Shown piece by piece: positions 50,736 to 60,165 of a stretch of DNA of 64,000 bases. Below the pieces are notes generated by a model that saw only the letters and a program-made list of their open reading frames with translations, was not told the origin of the DNA and made no database searches. How positions within the stretch are numbered: position 1 is the stretch's first letter; every line of letters begins with the position of its first letter. The stretch comes from Gibbsiella quercinecans (GTDB lineage Bacteria > Pseudomonadota > Gammaproteobacteria > Enterobacterales > Enterobacteriaceae), in the NCBI RefSeq assembly GCF_002291425.1, contig NZ_CP014136.1:5470925-5534924 (forward strand), written 5' to 3'. Position numbers and translations under genes: made by a program.

Positions 50736-51926
50736 ATGACGCTGCTTAACCCCTATTTCGGTGAATTTGGTGGCATGTATGTGCCGCAAATTCTGATGCC
50801 CGCACTGCAACAACTGGAAGAAGCCTTTGTCAGTGCCCAGCGCGATCCGGCGTTCCAGGCGGAATTCAACGATCTGCTGAAAAACTACGCCGGGCGCCCC
50901 ACCGCGCTGACGCTGTGCAGAAACCTGACGGCCGGCACCAAAACCAAGCTGTATCTGAAGCGCGAAGATCTGCTGCACGGCGGCGCGCACAAAACCAACC
51001 AAGTGTTGGGCCAGGCGTTGCTCGCCAAGCGCATGGGGAAAACCGAGATCATCGCAGAAACCGGCGCCGGCCAGCACGGCGTGGCGTCTGCGCTCGCCAG
51101 CGCCCTGCTCGGCCTGAAGTGCCGCGTGTATATGGGCGCCAAGGATGCGGAACGTCAGTCACCCAACGTGTTCCGTATGCGCCTGATGGGTGCCGAAGTG
51201 ATCCCGGTGCACAACGGTTCCTCCACGCTGAAAGACGCCTGCAACGAGGCGCTGCGCGACTGGTCCGGCAGCTATGAAACCGCCCACTACATGCTCGGCA
51301 CCGCGGCCGGCCCGCACCCCTACCCGACGATCGTCCGCGAATTTCAGCGCATGATCGGCGAAGAAACCAAAGCACAGCTTCTGGAACGCGAAGGGCGCCT
51401 GCCGGATGCCGTGCTGGCGTGCGTTGGCGGCGGTTCCAACGCCATCGGCATGTTTGCAGACTTTATCGATGAGCCGGGCGTTGGCCTGATCGGCGTGGAG
51501 CCGGCCGGCCTTGGGATTGAAACTGGCCAGCACGGCGCACCGCTTAAGCATGGCCAGGTCGGTATCTACTTCGGTATGAAATCCCCGATGATGCAGACCT
51601 CTGAAGGGCAAATCGAAGAATCGTATTCCATTTCCGCCGGGCTGGACTTCCCTTCCGTGGGGCCGCAGCATGCGCATCTGAACAGCATCGGCCGTGCGGA
51701 ATACGTTTCCGTCACCGATGATGAAGCCCTGGATGCCTTCAAAGCGCTTTCCCGCCATGAAGGGATTATTCCCGCGCTGGAATCCTCCCACGCTCTGGCG
51801 CATGCGCTGAAAATGATCCGTGAAACGCCGCAGAAAGAGCAAATTTTGGTGGTCAACCTGTCTGGCCGCGGCGACAAAGACATATTTACCGTTCACGACA
51901 TTCTGAAAGCACGGGGAGAAATTTGA
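50736..51926 (+). CDS. trpB: Tryptophan synthase beta chain
   Basis: A 396-residue PLP enzyme that joins indole and serine (E. coli 397). The PLP lysine is in GAHKTNQ (about 87), the phosphate-binding GGGSNAIG near 233. The ATG at 50736 gives the family N-terminus [13 protein letters not shown]; an in-frame ATG at 50715 adds seven residues. It overlaps trpA by one base (TGATG). Confidence 0.98.
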   Translation: MTLLNPYFGEFGGMYVPQILMPALQQLEEAFVSAQRDPAFQAEFNDLLKNYAGRPTALTLCRNLTAGTKTKLYLKREDLLHGGAHKTNQVLGQALLAKRMGKTEIIAETGAGQHGVASALASALLGLKCRVYMGAKDAERQSPNVFRMRLMGAEVIPVHNGSSTLKDACNEALRDWSGSYETAHYMLGTAAGPHPYPTIVREFQRMIGEETKAQLLEREGRLPDAVLACVGGGSNAIGMFADFIDEPGVGLIGVEPAGLGIETGQHGAPLKHGQVGIYFGMKSPMMQTSEGQIEESYSISAGLDFPSVGPQHAHLNSIGRAEYVSVTDDEALDAFKALSRHEGIIPALESSHALAHALKMIRETPQKEQILVVNLSGRGDKDIFTVHDILKARGEI

Positions 51927-52732
51927 TGGAACGTTATCAGCAACTGTTTAAACGCCTGGCAAGCAACAAGGAAGGTGCGTTCGTTCCGTTCGTGACGCTG
52001 GGCGATCCTAACCCAGCCCTGTCGCTGCAGATTATCGATACCCTGGTAGAAAACGGCGCCGACGCGCTGGAGCTGGGCATCCCGTTCTCCGATCCACTGG
52101 CAGACGGGCCGACCATTCAGAGCGCGGCGCTGCGCGCGTTTGCCGCCGGGGTAACGCCTACGCATTGCTTCGAGATGCTGGCGGCGATCCGCCAAAAGCA
52201 CCCCGATATGCCCATCGGCCTGCTGATGTATGCCAACCTGGTATTCCACAAAGGCATCGACGCATTCTATGCGCGCTGCGCCGAGGTGGGCGTCGATTCG
52301 GTGTTGATCGCTGACGTGCCGTTTGAAGAGTCCGCGCCGTTCCGCGCCGCTGCGCTGCGCCACGGCATCGCCCCGATCTTCATCTGCCCGCCGAACGCCA
52401 GTGACGATCTGTTGCGTGAAATTTCATCCCATGGCCGTGGTTACACCTACCTGCTGTCACGCGCCGGGGTCACCGGCACCGAAAGCCGGGCGCAGTTGCC
52501 ATTGCATCATCTGGTGGACACGCTGCGTGAATACCACGCCGCCTCGCCGCTGCAGGGCTTTGGCATTTCCGAGCCGGCACAGGTACGCGCGGCGCTGCAA
52601 GCGGGCGCCGCCGGCGCCATCTCCGGCTCGGCAATTGTGAAAATCATTGAGCAAAACCAGGCGCAACCGGCAGAGATGCTGGCCAAACTGGGTAAATTCG
52701 TCAGTGAAATGAAGGCCGCAACCCGCGCCTGA
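51926..52732 (+). CDS. trpA: Tryptophan synthase alpha chain
   Basis: A 268-residue TIM-barrel enzyme that cleaves indole-3-glycerol phosphate and channels indole to TrpB. The catalytic Glu49 and Asp60 are in [16 protein letters not shown]. The ATG overlaps the trpB stop. It is the last gene of the operon. Confidence 0.98.
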   Translation: MERYQQLFKRLASNKEGAFVPFVTLGDPNPALSLQIIDTLVENGADALELGIPFSDPLADGPTIQSAALRAFAAGVTPTHCFEMLAAIRQKHPDMPIGLLMYANLVFHKGIDAFYARCAEVGVDSVLIADVPFEESAPFRAAALRHGIAPIFICPPNASDDLLREISSHGRGYTYLLSRAGVTGTESRAQLPLHHLVDTLREYHAASPLQGFGISEPAQVRAALQAGAAGAISGSAIVKIIEQNQAQPAEMLAKLGKFVSEMKAATRA

Positions 52733-52740
52733 TGCATCCC

Positions 52741-52767
52741 CTGCGGGCAGCCTGATGCCCGCAGTTT
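52741..52767 (+). terminator. trp operon terminator
   Basis: A perfect 9-bp stem (CTGCGGGCA / TGCCCGCAG) with a 6-base loop, followed by three T residues, 8 bases after the trpA stop. Confidence 0.8.
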
Positions 52768-52918
52768 CCCCCCGCCGCATCGGCATGCCTATTTGAACTT
52801 CCGCGTTTCCTGTTCCACAATACTCTGGGTCCTACCTCTTTTCGCTTAAACAAGCAAAAAACGGCAGGTTAAAAACCGAGCGTAGTTTCAAACAATAACA
52901 TTGCATGGAGAGTAATTT

Positions 52919-53233
52919 ATGAAGCTATTTAAGACCATTTCGGCCTTATGCATGGCGGCCCTGGTGGCTGTGGCGGTTAGCGCCTGCGCACCGACGGCAA
53001 AATCGGAAGGGACCGGCGGCTATATCGACGATACCGTCATTACCACCAAAGTAAAATCAGCCTTGCTGGCAGATAAAGGAATAAAATCCACGGAAATCAA
53101 CGTAGAAACCTTTAAAGGACGGGTACAATTAAGCGGGTTCGTCAGCTCGCAGGCCGATGCGAACCGGGCGATTCAAATCACCCGCGGCGTGGCCGGCGTC
53201 AGAACCGTGGCGAACGACATGCGAGTCAAGTAG
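52919..53233 (+). CDS. BON-domain lipoprotein
   Basis: A 104-residue lipoprotein. The signal peptide ends in AVSAC, with lipidated Cys23. The mature part is one BON domain (DDTVITTKVKSALLADKGIK, then VQLSGFVSSQADANRAIQI), as in OsmY/DolP-like proteins that bind membranes. The family suggests a role in envelope stress, but this gene has no obvious E. coli orthologue in the same place. It has its own promoter region and converges on ompW. Confidence 0.85.
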   Translation: MKLFKTISALCMAALVAVAVSACAPTAKSEGTGGYIDDTVITTKVKSALLADKGIKSTEINVETFKGRVQLSGFVSSQADANRAIQITRGVAGVRTVANDMRVK

Positions 53234-53242
53234 CGTTAAACA

Positions 53243-53264
53243 GGAGGCGCAATACTGCGCCTCC
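53243..53264. terminator. Bidirectional hairpin between the BON lipoprotein gene and ompW
   Basis: A perfect 9-bp stem (GGAGGCGCA / TGCGCCTCC) with an ATAC loop between convergent genes; only a short T-run (TGTTT) follows on the minus strand. Confidence 0.75.
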
Positions 53265-53284
53265 CCATGTGGGCATCGCCTGCA

Positions 53285-53929
53285 TCAAAAGCGATAACCG
53301 GCCCCAAACATAAACACCCACGGATCCAACCGGGTATCAATGCTGTGATGACCACCGGCATTATCGTCAAAGCGGACTTTCGTTTTGATATTCATCCACC
53401 AGACCGACATATTCAGCAGCCAATGCTCATCCAGGTTGTAATCCAGCCCGGCCTGCGCCGCAACGCCCCATGAATTCTTCAGGCTCAGGTTACTCAACCC
53501 GGCTTCTTTACCGTTGTCATTGAATTTTTCATCAAAGAACATGGTGTAGTTCACGCCGACGCCCAGATACGGGCGCAGTTTATCCTGCCGATCGCCAAAG
53601 TAATACTGCGCCATCAGGGTTGGCGGCAAGTGATGGATGGTTGCGATATCGCCACTCACTCCGGAACCATGCAACGAGACCTTATGGCGAAACGGCGTCG
53701 CGGCCAGCAATTCAACGCCGATATTATCCGTGACCATGTAACCGAAGGTCAGCCCAAGCTGGGTATTGTTGTTCGCATCGAATGAGCCCTGATTGAGCAC
53801 ATCATCAGACCCCGTTGTAGGCCGAACGGTCGCGGTGCCGGCGCGGAACAAGAAATCACCGGCCTGATGCGCACTTGCCAACATCGGCGCCATCATGGCC
53901 GCCAGTACCACCAGAGTTGTCTTCTTCAT
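53285..53929 (-). CDS. ompW: Outer membrane protein W
   Basis: A 214-residue eight-stranded beta barrel (E. coli 212). The signal peptide ends at ASA (about residue 20). Family segments are HHLPPTLMAQYYFG, LRPYLGVGVNYTMFFDE and the C-terminal WVFMFGAGYRF with terminal aromatic residue. The start is the ATG at 53929, which begins the signal peptide; in-frame upstream ATGs are less likely. A perfect FNR site lies 144-157 bases upstream of the ATG. Confidence 0.95.
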   Translation of the reverse strand: MKKTTLVVLAAMMAPMLASAHQAGDFLFRAGTATVRPTTGSDDVLNQGSFDANNNTQLGLTFGYMVTDNIGVELLAATPFRHKVSLHGSGVSGDIATIHHLPPTLMAQYYFGDRQDKLRPYLGVGVNYTMFFDEKFNDNGKEAGLSNLSLKNSWGVAAQAGLDYNLDEHWLLNMSVWWMNIKTKVRFDDNAGGHHSIDTRLDPWVFMFGAGYRF

Positions 53930-54072
53930 TATCCATTCCATTTGTGTGGTTAAAGTTTCAACGAATATACCTGCTAACGGGTATTTATGATCCAATCGAG
54001 ATCACATCTTATGGGTAAAAATTTAAATTCCCACTAAAAACAAGGTTACCTAACACGCTAATAAATAGCGGA

Positions 54073-54086
54073 TTGATCTACATCAA
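54073..54086. promoter_or_regulatory. Perfect FNR box between ompW and the YkgJ-family gene
   Basis: TTGATCTACATCAA is a perfect match to the FNR consensus TTGAT-N4-ATCAA. OmpW expression is FNR-dependent in E. coli; the site could also serve the divergent YkgJ-type gene. Confidence 0.8.
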
Positions 54087-54213
54087 AAATCGTGGTTTAT
54101 GGCAAATAGTGCGCCCCGCGAAATTTCAGTTGCTAAACATTCGGCCACTGAGTAACGTCTTGCATCGATGTTGGTTTTGGTTGGTGGCCGTGAGGAGTCG
54201 GTGGGCAATCAAG

Positions 54214-54678
54214 ATGAGCGAACTCAATAATCCCTGTGTTAGCTGTGGCGCCTGCTGCGCCTATTTCCGCGTATCATTTTACTGGGCTGAAGCCGATGAC
54301 GGCGGCGGCGTTGTCCCCGCGTCGTTAACCGAGCCGCTCACCCCGTTTCTGCGTTGTATGCAGGGGACGAACAGCAAATCCCCCCGTTGCACCGCGTTGG
54401 ACGGCGAGATCGGCAAGGCCGTTTCCTGTTCTATTTACCTCAACCGGCCGTCCCCCTGCCGGGAATTTGACCAATCCGGCCTGAACGGGCTGCGCAACGA
54501 GGCCTGCGATCGTGCACGTGCACGTTACGGCCTGCCGCCATTACCAGTGGAAAAACCGCTGCCCCTGCCCAGCGCCAACGCGGCTGAAGAAATCAGCGCT
54601 GTACCACTGATGGGGTGCCACAGCGAAGCGGAACAGGGTACAATCACCGCTACAGCAGTGCACCGTTGTGGGGCGTAA
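54214..54678 (+). CDS. YkgJ-family cysteine-cluster protein
   Basis: A 154-residue protein of the YkgJ/UPF0153 zinc- or iron-chelating family. The motif [11 protein letters not shown] is at residues 8-18, followed by further Cys residues in LRCMQG, SPRCTAL, VSCSIY and PSPCREF. Its function is unknown in the family. The start is the ATG at 54214 ([11 protein letters not shown]); an in-frame ATG further upstream would place the FNR site within the gene and adds unrelated sequence. Confidence 0.88.
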   Translation: MSELNNPCVSCGACCAYFRVSFYWAEADDGGGVVPASLTEPLTPFLRCMQGTNSKSPRCTALDGEIGKAVSCSIYLNRPSPCREFDQSGLNGLRNEACDRARARYGLPPLPVEKPLPLPSANAAEEISAVPLMGCHSEAEQGTITATAVHRCGA

Positions 54679-54826
54679 CCATTTCACCCGCTGGCAGTAA
54701 AACTGTCGTCTTTTGCCAGGCTATCCCTGGCAGGCGATGGGTAAAAACGCGTGTTGAAATTGTTCCCCTGTGGCGGCCAGATGGCGCTGCCCTACTTATC
54801 TCTGTTCTTAATGCCAAGGAGTCTGC

Positions 54827-55579
54827 ATGCCTATCACGGCCAACACGTTGTACCGTGACAGTTTTAACTTTTTCCGCAACCAACTGGTCAGCATTTTGCT
54901 GCTGGCGCTGTTAACCGCGTTTATTTCTGTCCTGCTCAACCAGGTATTCAGCCCGAGTGCGGAACAGTTACAGATCCTGACAACGGCGGAAAATGACTTT
55001 ACGTCCTCTACCGGGATTGGGATCCAGGAAATCATCCAACAGATGTCGCCCGAACAGCAAATGGTGTTGCTGAAGGTTTCCGCCGCCGCCACCGTCTCTG
55101 CGCTGGTAGGGAATGTTCTGTTGGTTGGCGGGATGCTAACGCTTATCCGCCTGGTGTCTGAAGGGGTACAGACCAGCGCGCTGCGCGCAATCGGTATTTC
55201 TGCACCTATCTTACCGCGCCTGCTGCTGCTGCTGTTTATCGGCACCTTGCTGATACAGCTTGGCCTGATGCTGTTTGTGGTGCCCGGCGTTATTTTGGCG
55301 GTCGCGTTCTCGTTAGCGCCGGTGATTGCCACCGCAGATAAAAAAGGCGTATTTGCTTCGCTGAAGCAAAGCAGCAAGCTGGCTTTTGCCAACGCGCGCG
55401 TTATTGTGCCGGCCATGATGCTGTGGCTGGCGGCGAAGCTGCTGGTGCTGTTCCTGGTCAGCCATCTGTCGGCGATCACGCCAAACGTTGCCAGCGTGGT
55501 GCTAACCGCGCTCAGCAATCTGATTTCAGTGCTGCTGCTGATTTATCTGTTCCGGCTGTATATGCTGCTGCGCAGCTAA
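54827..55579 (+). CDS. yciC: UPF0259 membrane protein YciC
   Basis: A 250-residue polytopic membrane protein (E. coli YciC 247) with about six hydrophobic helices. Conserved segments are [39 protein letters not shown] and [14 protein letters not shown]. Function unknown. It is followed by yciB and yciA as in E. coli, but with a hairpin between yciC and yciB. Confidence 0.94.
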   Translation: MPITANTLYRDSFNFFRNQLVSILLLALLTAFISVLLNQVFSPSAEQLQILTTAENDFTSSTGIGIQEIIQQMSPEQQMVLLKVSAAATVSALVGNVLLVGGMLTLIRLVSEGVQTSALRAIGISAPILPRLLLLLFIGTLLIQLGLMLFVVPGVILAVAFSLAPVIATADKKGVFASLKQSSKLAFANARVIVPAMMLWLAAKLLVLFLVSHLSAITPNVASVVLTALSNLISVLLLIYLFRLYMLLRS

Positions 55580-55596
55580 CAACGCCTTCGCAACGT

Positions 55597-55620
55597 AGGG
55601 CACGTCAACCGACGTGCCCT
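55597..55620 (+). terminator. Hairpin terminator between yciC and yciB
   Basis: A perfect 10-bp stem (AGGGCACGTC / GACGTGCCCT) with an AACC loop, followed by CGTTATTT. Confidence 0.75.
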
Positions 55621-55799
55621 CGTTATTTGGGCGTTGCGCACTGCGCTGGCGCCAGCAGATATAATCGTAAGATTATGCAAATATTCGCCGGGCCTGCGGC
55701 ATTCCCACAGAGAAACGCCGATAATCAGCGTTTGCCTGCGGTACACAGACACAGCCGAATCCGGTATAGTCTGCCGATGAACAAATGATGGATTGATTT

Positions 55800-56339
55800 A
55801 TGAAGCAATTTCTTGATTTCCTCCCCCTCATCGTCTTTTTTGCTTTTTATAAGCTCTACGATATCTACGTCGCATCCGGCGCCCTGATTGCCGCTACGGC
55901 GCTGGCGTTGGTCTTTACCTGGGTTAAATACCGCAAGGTAGAGAAAATGACGCTGATCACTTTCATCATGGTGGCCGTGTTCGGCACCCTGACCCTAGTG
56001 TTCCACAACGATCTGTTTATTAAATGGAAAGTAACGGTTATTTATACGCTGTTCGCACTGGCGTTGCTGATAAGCCAACTGGTGCTGAAAAAGCCGCTGG
56101 TCCAGCGCATGTTGGGCAAAGAGCTAACGCTGCCTGATCGCGTGTGGAACAACCTTAACCTGGCCTGGGCGCTGTTTTTCCTGGCCTGCGGTCTGGCGAA
56201 CATTTATGTTGCGTTCTGGCTGCCGCAAAGCGTTTGGGTCAATTTTAAAGTGTTCGGCCTGACGGCGCTGACGCTGGTCTTCACCTTGCTCAGCGGCGTC
56301 TATATTTATAAACATATGCCAGCAGAACAGAAGAAGTAG
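55800..56339 (+). CDS. yciB: Inner-membrane protein YciB (septation-related, IspZ)
   Basis: A 179-residue membrane protein with five spans, identical in length to E. coli Yci[21 protein letters not shown] begins the protein, and [20 protein letters not shown]-type sequence (here [20 protein letters not shown]) ends it. Mutants show effects on envelope synthesis and cell division in E. coli; the molecular role is unclear. Confidence 0.96.
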   Translation: MKQFLDFLPLIVFFAFYKLYDIYVASGALIAATALALVFTWVKYRKVEKMTLITFIMVAVFGTLTLVFHNDLFIKWKVTVIYTLFALALLISQLVLKKPLVQRMLGKELTLPDRVWNNLNLAWALFFLACGLANIYVAFWLPQSVWVNFKVFGLTALTLVFTLLSGVYIYKHMPAEQKK

Positions 56340-56352
56340 CGCCCTGCACCAT

Positions 56353-56376
56353 GCCCGCTCACCGGCGGGCTTTTTT
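56353..56376 (+). terminator. Terminator of yciB
   Basis: A 6-bp stem (GCCCGC / GCGGGC) with a short loop, followed by six T residues, between yciB and yciA. Confidence 0.88.
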
Positions 56377-56402
56377 GAACCACGTTATCAAAGCGGAAAG
56401 CG

Positions 56403-56831
56403 ATGACACAACAACGACCTTTACCCAGCGGTGAGCTGGTATTACGGACATTGGCGATGCCGGCCGATACTAATGCCAACGGCGATATCTTCGGCGGTTG
56501 GATAATGTCGCAAATGGACATTGGCGGTGCAATTCAGGCAAAGGAGATTGCTGAAGGGCGCGTGGTTACCGTGCGCGTTGACGGGATGACTTTCCTGAAA
56601 CCGGTCGCCGTGGGGGACGTCATCTGTTGCTATGCCCAGTGCATACGCACCGGGCGCAGCTCAATCACCATCAATGTTGAAGTGTGGGTGAAAAAGGTTT
56701 CCTCGGCGCCCATCGGCCAGCGCTACCGTGCCACCGAAGCGGTATTTACCTATGTCGCCGTTGACGACGAAGGCCACTCGCGCCCGCTGCCGGATGGCAA
56801 AAGGAACTTCCGCAGCGATAGCGGCGAATAA
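56403..56831 (+). CDS. yciA: Acyl-CoA thioesterase YciA
   Basis: A 142-residue hot-dog-fold acyl-CoA thioesterase. The active-site region NANGDIFGGWIMSQMDIGG is near residues 22-40. It hydrolyses a broad range of acyl-CoAs in the cytoplasm. It converges on tonB. Confidence 0.96.
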   Translation: MTQQRPLPSGELVLRTLAMPADTNANGDIFGGWIMSQMDIGGAIQAKEIAEGRVVTVRVDGMTFLKPVAVGDVICCYAQCIRTGRSSITINVEVWVKKVSSAPIGQRYRATEAVFTYVAVDDEGHSRPLPDGKRNFRSDSGE

Positions 56832-56849
56832 ACGCCAGCCTTCGCCACG

Positions 56850-56881
56850 AAAAAGGGCCGCAGTTTAATGCGGCCCTTTTT
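56850..56881. terminator. Bidirectional terminator between yciA and tonB
   Basis: A perfect 13-bp stem (AAAAAGGGCCGCA / TGCGGCCCTTTTT) with a 6-base loop; A- and T-runs allow function on both strands. Confidence 0.93.
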
Positions 56882-56899
56882 TATGGCAACCAAACAGAC

Positions 56900-57685
56900 T
56901 CAGTTCACCGTCGTTGTGCCATCAAGCTTGAACACAATATTAATTGTGTGATTTTTAGCTGTTTTACCTTCATAGCGCCATTTCCGCAGCGCCAGGCGAA
57001 CCTCACGTTCAAACATATTACGCGGCTCTGCTGACAGAATACGCACGTTATCCACGCGGCCGTCGCTGTCGATATCAAACTGCACCCGAACCCGGCCCTC
57101 AATCTGCAAGGCACGCGCACGCATCGGATAAGTCGGTTTTACCTGGCTGATGACCCGCGGCGCAACATCAAGTGAATCTCCCTGCACTGGCGCGTTCGGC
57201 GCCTGCTTGACCGGCGCATGCGCCAATGCGTTGCTCGGCGCATTGTTCTCAAACGGCGAAGGATCACTCGGTGGCGCAATGCGTTTTTGTTCGCGTTTTA
57301 TCGCCTTTTCTACCTTCGGCTTTGGCTTCGGTTTTGGCTTCGGCTTCGGTTTTTCCGGTTCAGGTTTAGGAATAGCAACCGGCACCGGCGGCGGCGGTTC
57401 TTGCACGACTTCCGGTTCAGGTTCTGGTTCTGGCTCAGGCTCCACAACCGGTTGCGGCTCCACCGGCTGTGGCTCAGGTTCTGCAGCAGACGGCGGCGGT
57501 GGTTCCGTCATGGTTTCGGAATTCACCATCATGACACTGATAGGCGCCTCTTCCAGCCTTGGTAGCTCCATGGCCTGCTTAACGGACGCATAGAGTAAAC
57601 CGGCCACCAGGGCACTATGTAAGCCAACGGAAAGAACAATCGGCACTGACAAACGGCGAATAGGCAACATCTTTTTTAGCGGCAT
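56900..57685 (-). CDS. tonB: Energy transducer TonB
   Basis: A 261-residue protein that passes proton-motive force from ExbBD to outer-membrane siderophore and vitamin B12 receptors. The N-terminal membrane anchor has the [11 protein letters not shown] segment with the essential Ser-His pair. A periplasm-spanning Pro-Glu then Pro-Lys repeat region (about 61-130, including [20 protein letters not shown]) follows, and the C-terminal domain has [20 protein letters not shown] and ends [12 protein letters not shown] probable Fur box lies just upstream. Confidence 0.97.
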   Translation of the reverse strand: MPLKKMLPIRRLSVPIVLSVGLHSALVAGLLYASVKQAMELPRLEEAPISVMMVNSETMTEPPPPSAAEPEPQPVEPQPVVEPEPEPEPEPEVVQEPPPPVPVAIPKPEPEKPKPKPKPKPKPKVEKAIKREQKRIAPPSDPSPFENNAPSNALAHAPVKQAPNAPVQGDSLDVAPRVISQVKPTYPMRARALQIEGRVRVQFDIDSDGRVDNVRILSAEPRNMFEREVRLALRKWRYEGKTAKNHTINIVFKLDGTTTVN

Positions 57686-57721
57686 AATGATTCTGTTTCC
57701 TCGGATTCGCCAAGTTTAAAT

Positions 57722-57740
57722 GCAAATAGCAATCATATTC
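57722..57740 (-). promoter_or_regulatory. Probable Fur box upstream of tonB
   Basis: GCAAATAGCAATCATATTC (plus-strand reading) matches 12 of 19 positions of the Fur consensus and lies 37-55 bases before the tonB ATG, where iron regulation is expected. Confidence 0.5.
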
Positions 57741-58120
57741 AATAACGAAAGGCAAACTATCGCTTTAATCATGATTATTTGCCGTTAAAACCTGTAGTTA
57801 GCAAGGTTATTGAGCCGTTTATAACCTGGCTTTTAACGCGATGACACGGAGTTTTAACCTTTTCTGGGGAGGTATACGGAAAAGCCGGCAAAATGAACTG
57901 ACTCATTATCATGCAGCCCAGCGTTGCTGGTTGGCGTGACACACTCCCTCATGAATAAGAGGTTTTCTATGCTGAAGCATCCGGCAGCGCTATGCACTGA
58001 TATAAAACAAAAAGATGCCGAAAGCCGCCGGCGACTTTCTGGCCAGCCCAAGGGAATACGGCGAGCGTTTAGCTATCTGCGCACGAAAATAACGGATAAA
58101 GGTTGGGCGGCTCAGAAAAT
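57741..58120. other. Intergenic region between tonB and queH
   Basis: An open frame on the plus strand, 57969-58172 (67 codons, begins MLKHPAALCTDIKQ), has an AAGAGG sequence 6 bases before its ATG but no recognisable family, and its 3' part overlaps the queH terminator hairpin. It is probably not a gene. Nothing else is seen. Confidence 0.4.
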
Positions 58121-58143
58121 GGCACCCGCTTGCGACGGGTGCC
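58121..58143 (-). terminator. Terminator of queH
   Basis: A perfect 8-bp stem (GGCACCCG / CGGGTGCC), followed on the minus strand by ATTTTC, 57 bases after the queH stop. Confidence 0.7.
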
Positions 58144-58199
58144 AATCTTTCATTCATTGGGGCAGTGAATAAGCGGGCTTTCGGGCAGCACGCGATGCG

Positions 58200-58853
58200 T
58201 TATTCCTCATCACCGTAATACAATACGCCCAGTTTGATCAACGACCGCCCCTGGGACTTGCGGTGCAGGTTGGCGTCGCGCAGCGAGTAAACGCAGCCGC
58301 AGTATTCCTGCTGGTAAAAGCGTTCGCGCTTGCTGATTTCAATCATGCGTGACGATCCGCCCTTCTTGCGCCAGTTATAATCCCAGTAAATTAAATCTGG
58401 GTATTTTTGCGCTGCACGGGTACCGCAATCATTAACCTGCTGCATATTCTTCCAGCGAGAAATACCCAGCGAACTAGAGATGACGTCAAAGCCATGTTCA
58501 TAGGCATACAGCGCAGTGCGTTCAAAACGCATATCAAAACACATGGTGCAACGGATGCCGCGCTCCGGTTCATTCTCCATACCTTTGGCGCGGGCGAACC
58601 AATTATCGGTATCATAATCAGCATCGATGATAGGCACGCCGTGTTTTTCGGCAAAGCGGATGTTTTCTTCTTTGCGCAGCAAATATTCTTTCTGCGGATG
58701 AATGTTCGGATTATAGAAAAAAATGGTGTACTCAATGCCGGAAGCCTGGATGGCCTCCATCACCTCTCCGGAACAGGGCGCGCAGCAAGAGTGCAATAAC
58801 AGCTTCTTTTTCCCCGCTGGCAAATCGAGTTGTTCTCTTACCAGTTCCGTCAT
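58200..58853 (-). CDS. queH: Epoxyqueuosine reductase QueH
   Basis: A 217-residue enzyme of the DUF208 family, which carries out the last step of queuosine formation in tRNA, an alternative to the unrelated QueG. Conserved cysteine motifs are [13 protein letters not shown] (about residue 22), [10 protein letters not shown] (about 101) and EYCGCVYS (about 183), ligands for the Fe-S cluster and metal. [11 protein letters not shown] is also typical. E. coli uses QueG; queH is common in other lineages. Monocistronic. Confidence 0.92.
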   Translation of the reverse strand: MTELVREQLDLPAGKKKLLLHSCCAPCSGEVMEAIQASGIEYTIFFYNPNIHPQKEYLLRKEENIRFAEKHGVPIIDADYDTDNWFARAKGMENEPERGIRCTMCFDMRFERTALYAYEHGFDVISSSLGISRWKNMQQVNDCGTRAAQKYPDLIYWDYNWRKKGGSSRMIEISKRERFYQQEYCGCVYSLRDANLHRKSQGRSLIKLGVLYYGDEE

Positions 58854-59025
58854 TTTTCCTCACCTCTCATTCATTTTCTGAATATATCATGCGGGCGGCA
58901 TGATACGGATAAAAGGCAGTTGCTTCAAGGCATCCCCCCCGGCACCGGTGAAAATCGTTTCCTTGGCGCATATTTTGCGCTACCTTGATTTTACCGTTAT
59001 ATAGCAATGATTCTAAAGGTTAAAC

Positions 59026-59322
59026 ATGCTTTATCTGATTTATGCACAAGACGTTGCCAACTCCCTGGAAAATCGCCTGGCCGCACGCCCGGCCCATTTG
59101 GCCCGCCTGCAGGCGCTGCGTGACCAAGGCCGCCTGGTGGTGGCCGGCCCAAACCCGGCCATTGACAGCAGCGATCCCGGCAGCGCCGGTTTTACCGGTT
59201 CCACGGTGATCGCCGAATTCCCTTCATTAGCCGAAGCCAAAGCCTGGGCCGAGCAGGATCCGTATGTTGCTGCGGGGGTTTATGGCGAGGTAACGGTGAA
59301 GCCGTTTAAGCAAGTGTTCTAA
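59026..59322 (+). CDS. yciI: YciI family protein
   Basis: A 98-residue protein with a ferredoxin-like alpha/beta fold (YCII family). The conserved His is in [11 protein letters not shown] and the motif [20 protein letters not shown] is close to E. coli YciI (98). Function unknown. Confidence 0.95.
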   Translation: MLYLIYAQDVANSLENRLAARPAHLARLQALRDQGRLVVAGPNPAIDSSDPGSAGFTGSTVIAEFPSLAEAKAWAEQDPYVAAGVYGEVTVKPFKQVF

Positions 59323-59375
59323 TAAGCTATTCAATGCATTAACGCATTCAACAGGCGCAATCCCGCCAAAAGATC

Positions 59376-59410
59376 AACACGCTTTTATAGCAACAGTATA
59401 AAAGCGTGTT
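59376..59410. repeat. 14-bp perfect inverted repeat between yciI and the RsxA-like gene
   Basis: AACACGCTTTTATA and TATAAAAGCGTGTT enclose a 7-base loop, 54 bases after the yciI stop. It ends in ATTTCC rather than a T-run, so it may be a terminator, an mRNA structure or an operator. Confidence 0.7.
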
Positions 59411-59522
59411 ATTTCCACGCCGCATCATCCCGCCTTTTGCTCGCACCACCACACCAAGCGCAGGGTTGTTGTTACCCGCTCATCACGTAATAATATGTTT
59501 CTAATTATGACGAGATGAAACC

Positions 59523-60104
59523 ATGTCTGAGTACATCCTTTTGTTCGTGGGCACCGTTCTGGTTAACAACTTTGTTTTGGTCAAGTTTCTTGGCCTGTGC
59601 CCGTTTATGGGGGCGTCAAAGAATATCGACATGTCTATCGGCATGGGGCTGGCGACGACGTTTGTGATCACCCTGGTGGCCATGCTCAGTTGGTCGGCAA
59701 ACCATTTTCTGCTTATCCCACTGGAGCTCACCTACCTGCGCATTATGGTTTATATCCTAATCAGCGCCGTGATCGTGCAGTTCACCGAAATGATGATGCG
59801 CAAAACCAGCCCGGCGCTGTATCGGTTATTGGGTATTTTCTTACCGCTGATCACCACCAACTGCGCGGTGCTGGCTGTACCGCTGATCAGCGGTAACGTC
59901 GGCCACACGTTTCTGGAAGCCACCTTCTACGGCTTTGGCGCTTCCGTCGGTTTTTCACTGGTTATGGTGTTTTTCGCGGCAATGCGCGAGCGCCTGGCAG
60001 TTGCTAACGTTCCTGCCCCGTTCAAAGGTTCCTCTATCTCGCTGATCACCGCCGGGCTGATGTCGTTAGCCTTCATGGGCTTTACCGGCCTGGTGGAAGC
60101 CTGA
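59523..60104 (+). CDS. RsxA/RnfA-like membrane protein, orphan
   Basis: A 193-residue protein with six membrane spans, the exact length of RsxA/Rnf[21 protein letters not shown] and the segment [15 protein letters not shown] are family signatures. RnfA is normally one of the six subunits of the Rnf/Rsx ion-pumping NADH:ferredoxin complex, encoded with rnfBCDGE. None of those genes is adjacent, so it is a stand-alone paralogue of unknown role; a true rsx cluster may exist elsewhere in the genome. Confidence 0.85.
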   Translation: MSEYILLFVGTVLVNNFVLVKFLGLCPFMGASKNIDMSIGMGLATTFVITLVAMLSWSANHFLLIPLELTYLRIMVYILISAVIVQFTEMMMRKTSPALYRLLGIFLPLITTNCAVLAVPLISGNVGHTFLEATFYGFGASVGFSLVMVFFAAMRERLAVANVPAPFKGSSISLITAGLMSLAFMGFTGLVEA

Positions 60105-60110
60105 TAACGC

Positions 60111-60139
60111 AAAAGGCCCCCGATGCTCGGAGGCCTTTT
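60111..60139. terminator. Terminator after the RsxA-like gene
   Basis: An 8-bp stem (AAAAGGCC / GGCCTTTT) with an inner CCGA / TCGG stem, between two convergent genes; T-runs occur on both strands. Confidence 0.8.
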
Positions 60140-60165
60140 ACCGTTTAACACGACATCCAATCGGG

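Noticed and set aside
57750-57785. Second Fur-like sequence (AATCATGATTATTT) upstream of tonB
   Set aside because: Only about 10 of 19 positions match the consensus.
57969-58172. Open frame of 67 codons with AAGAGG before its ATG
   Set aside because: It has no recognisable family, its end overlaps the queH terminator hairpin and the composition is not gene-like.
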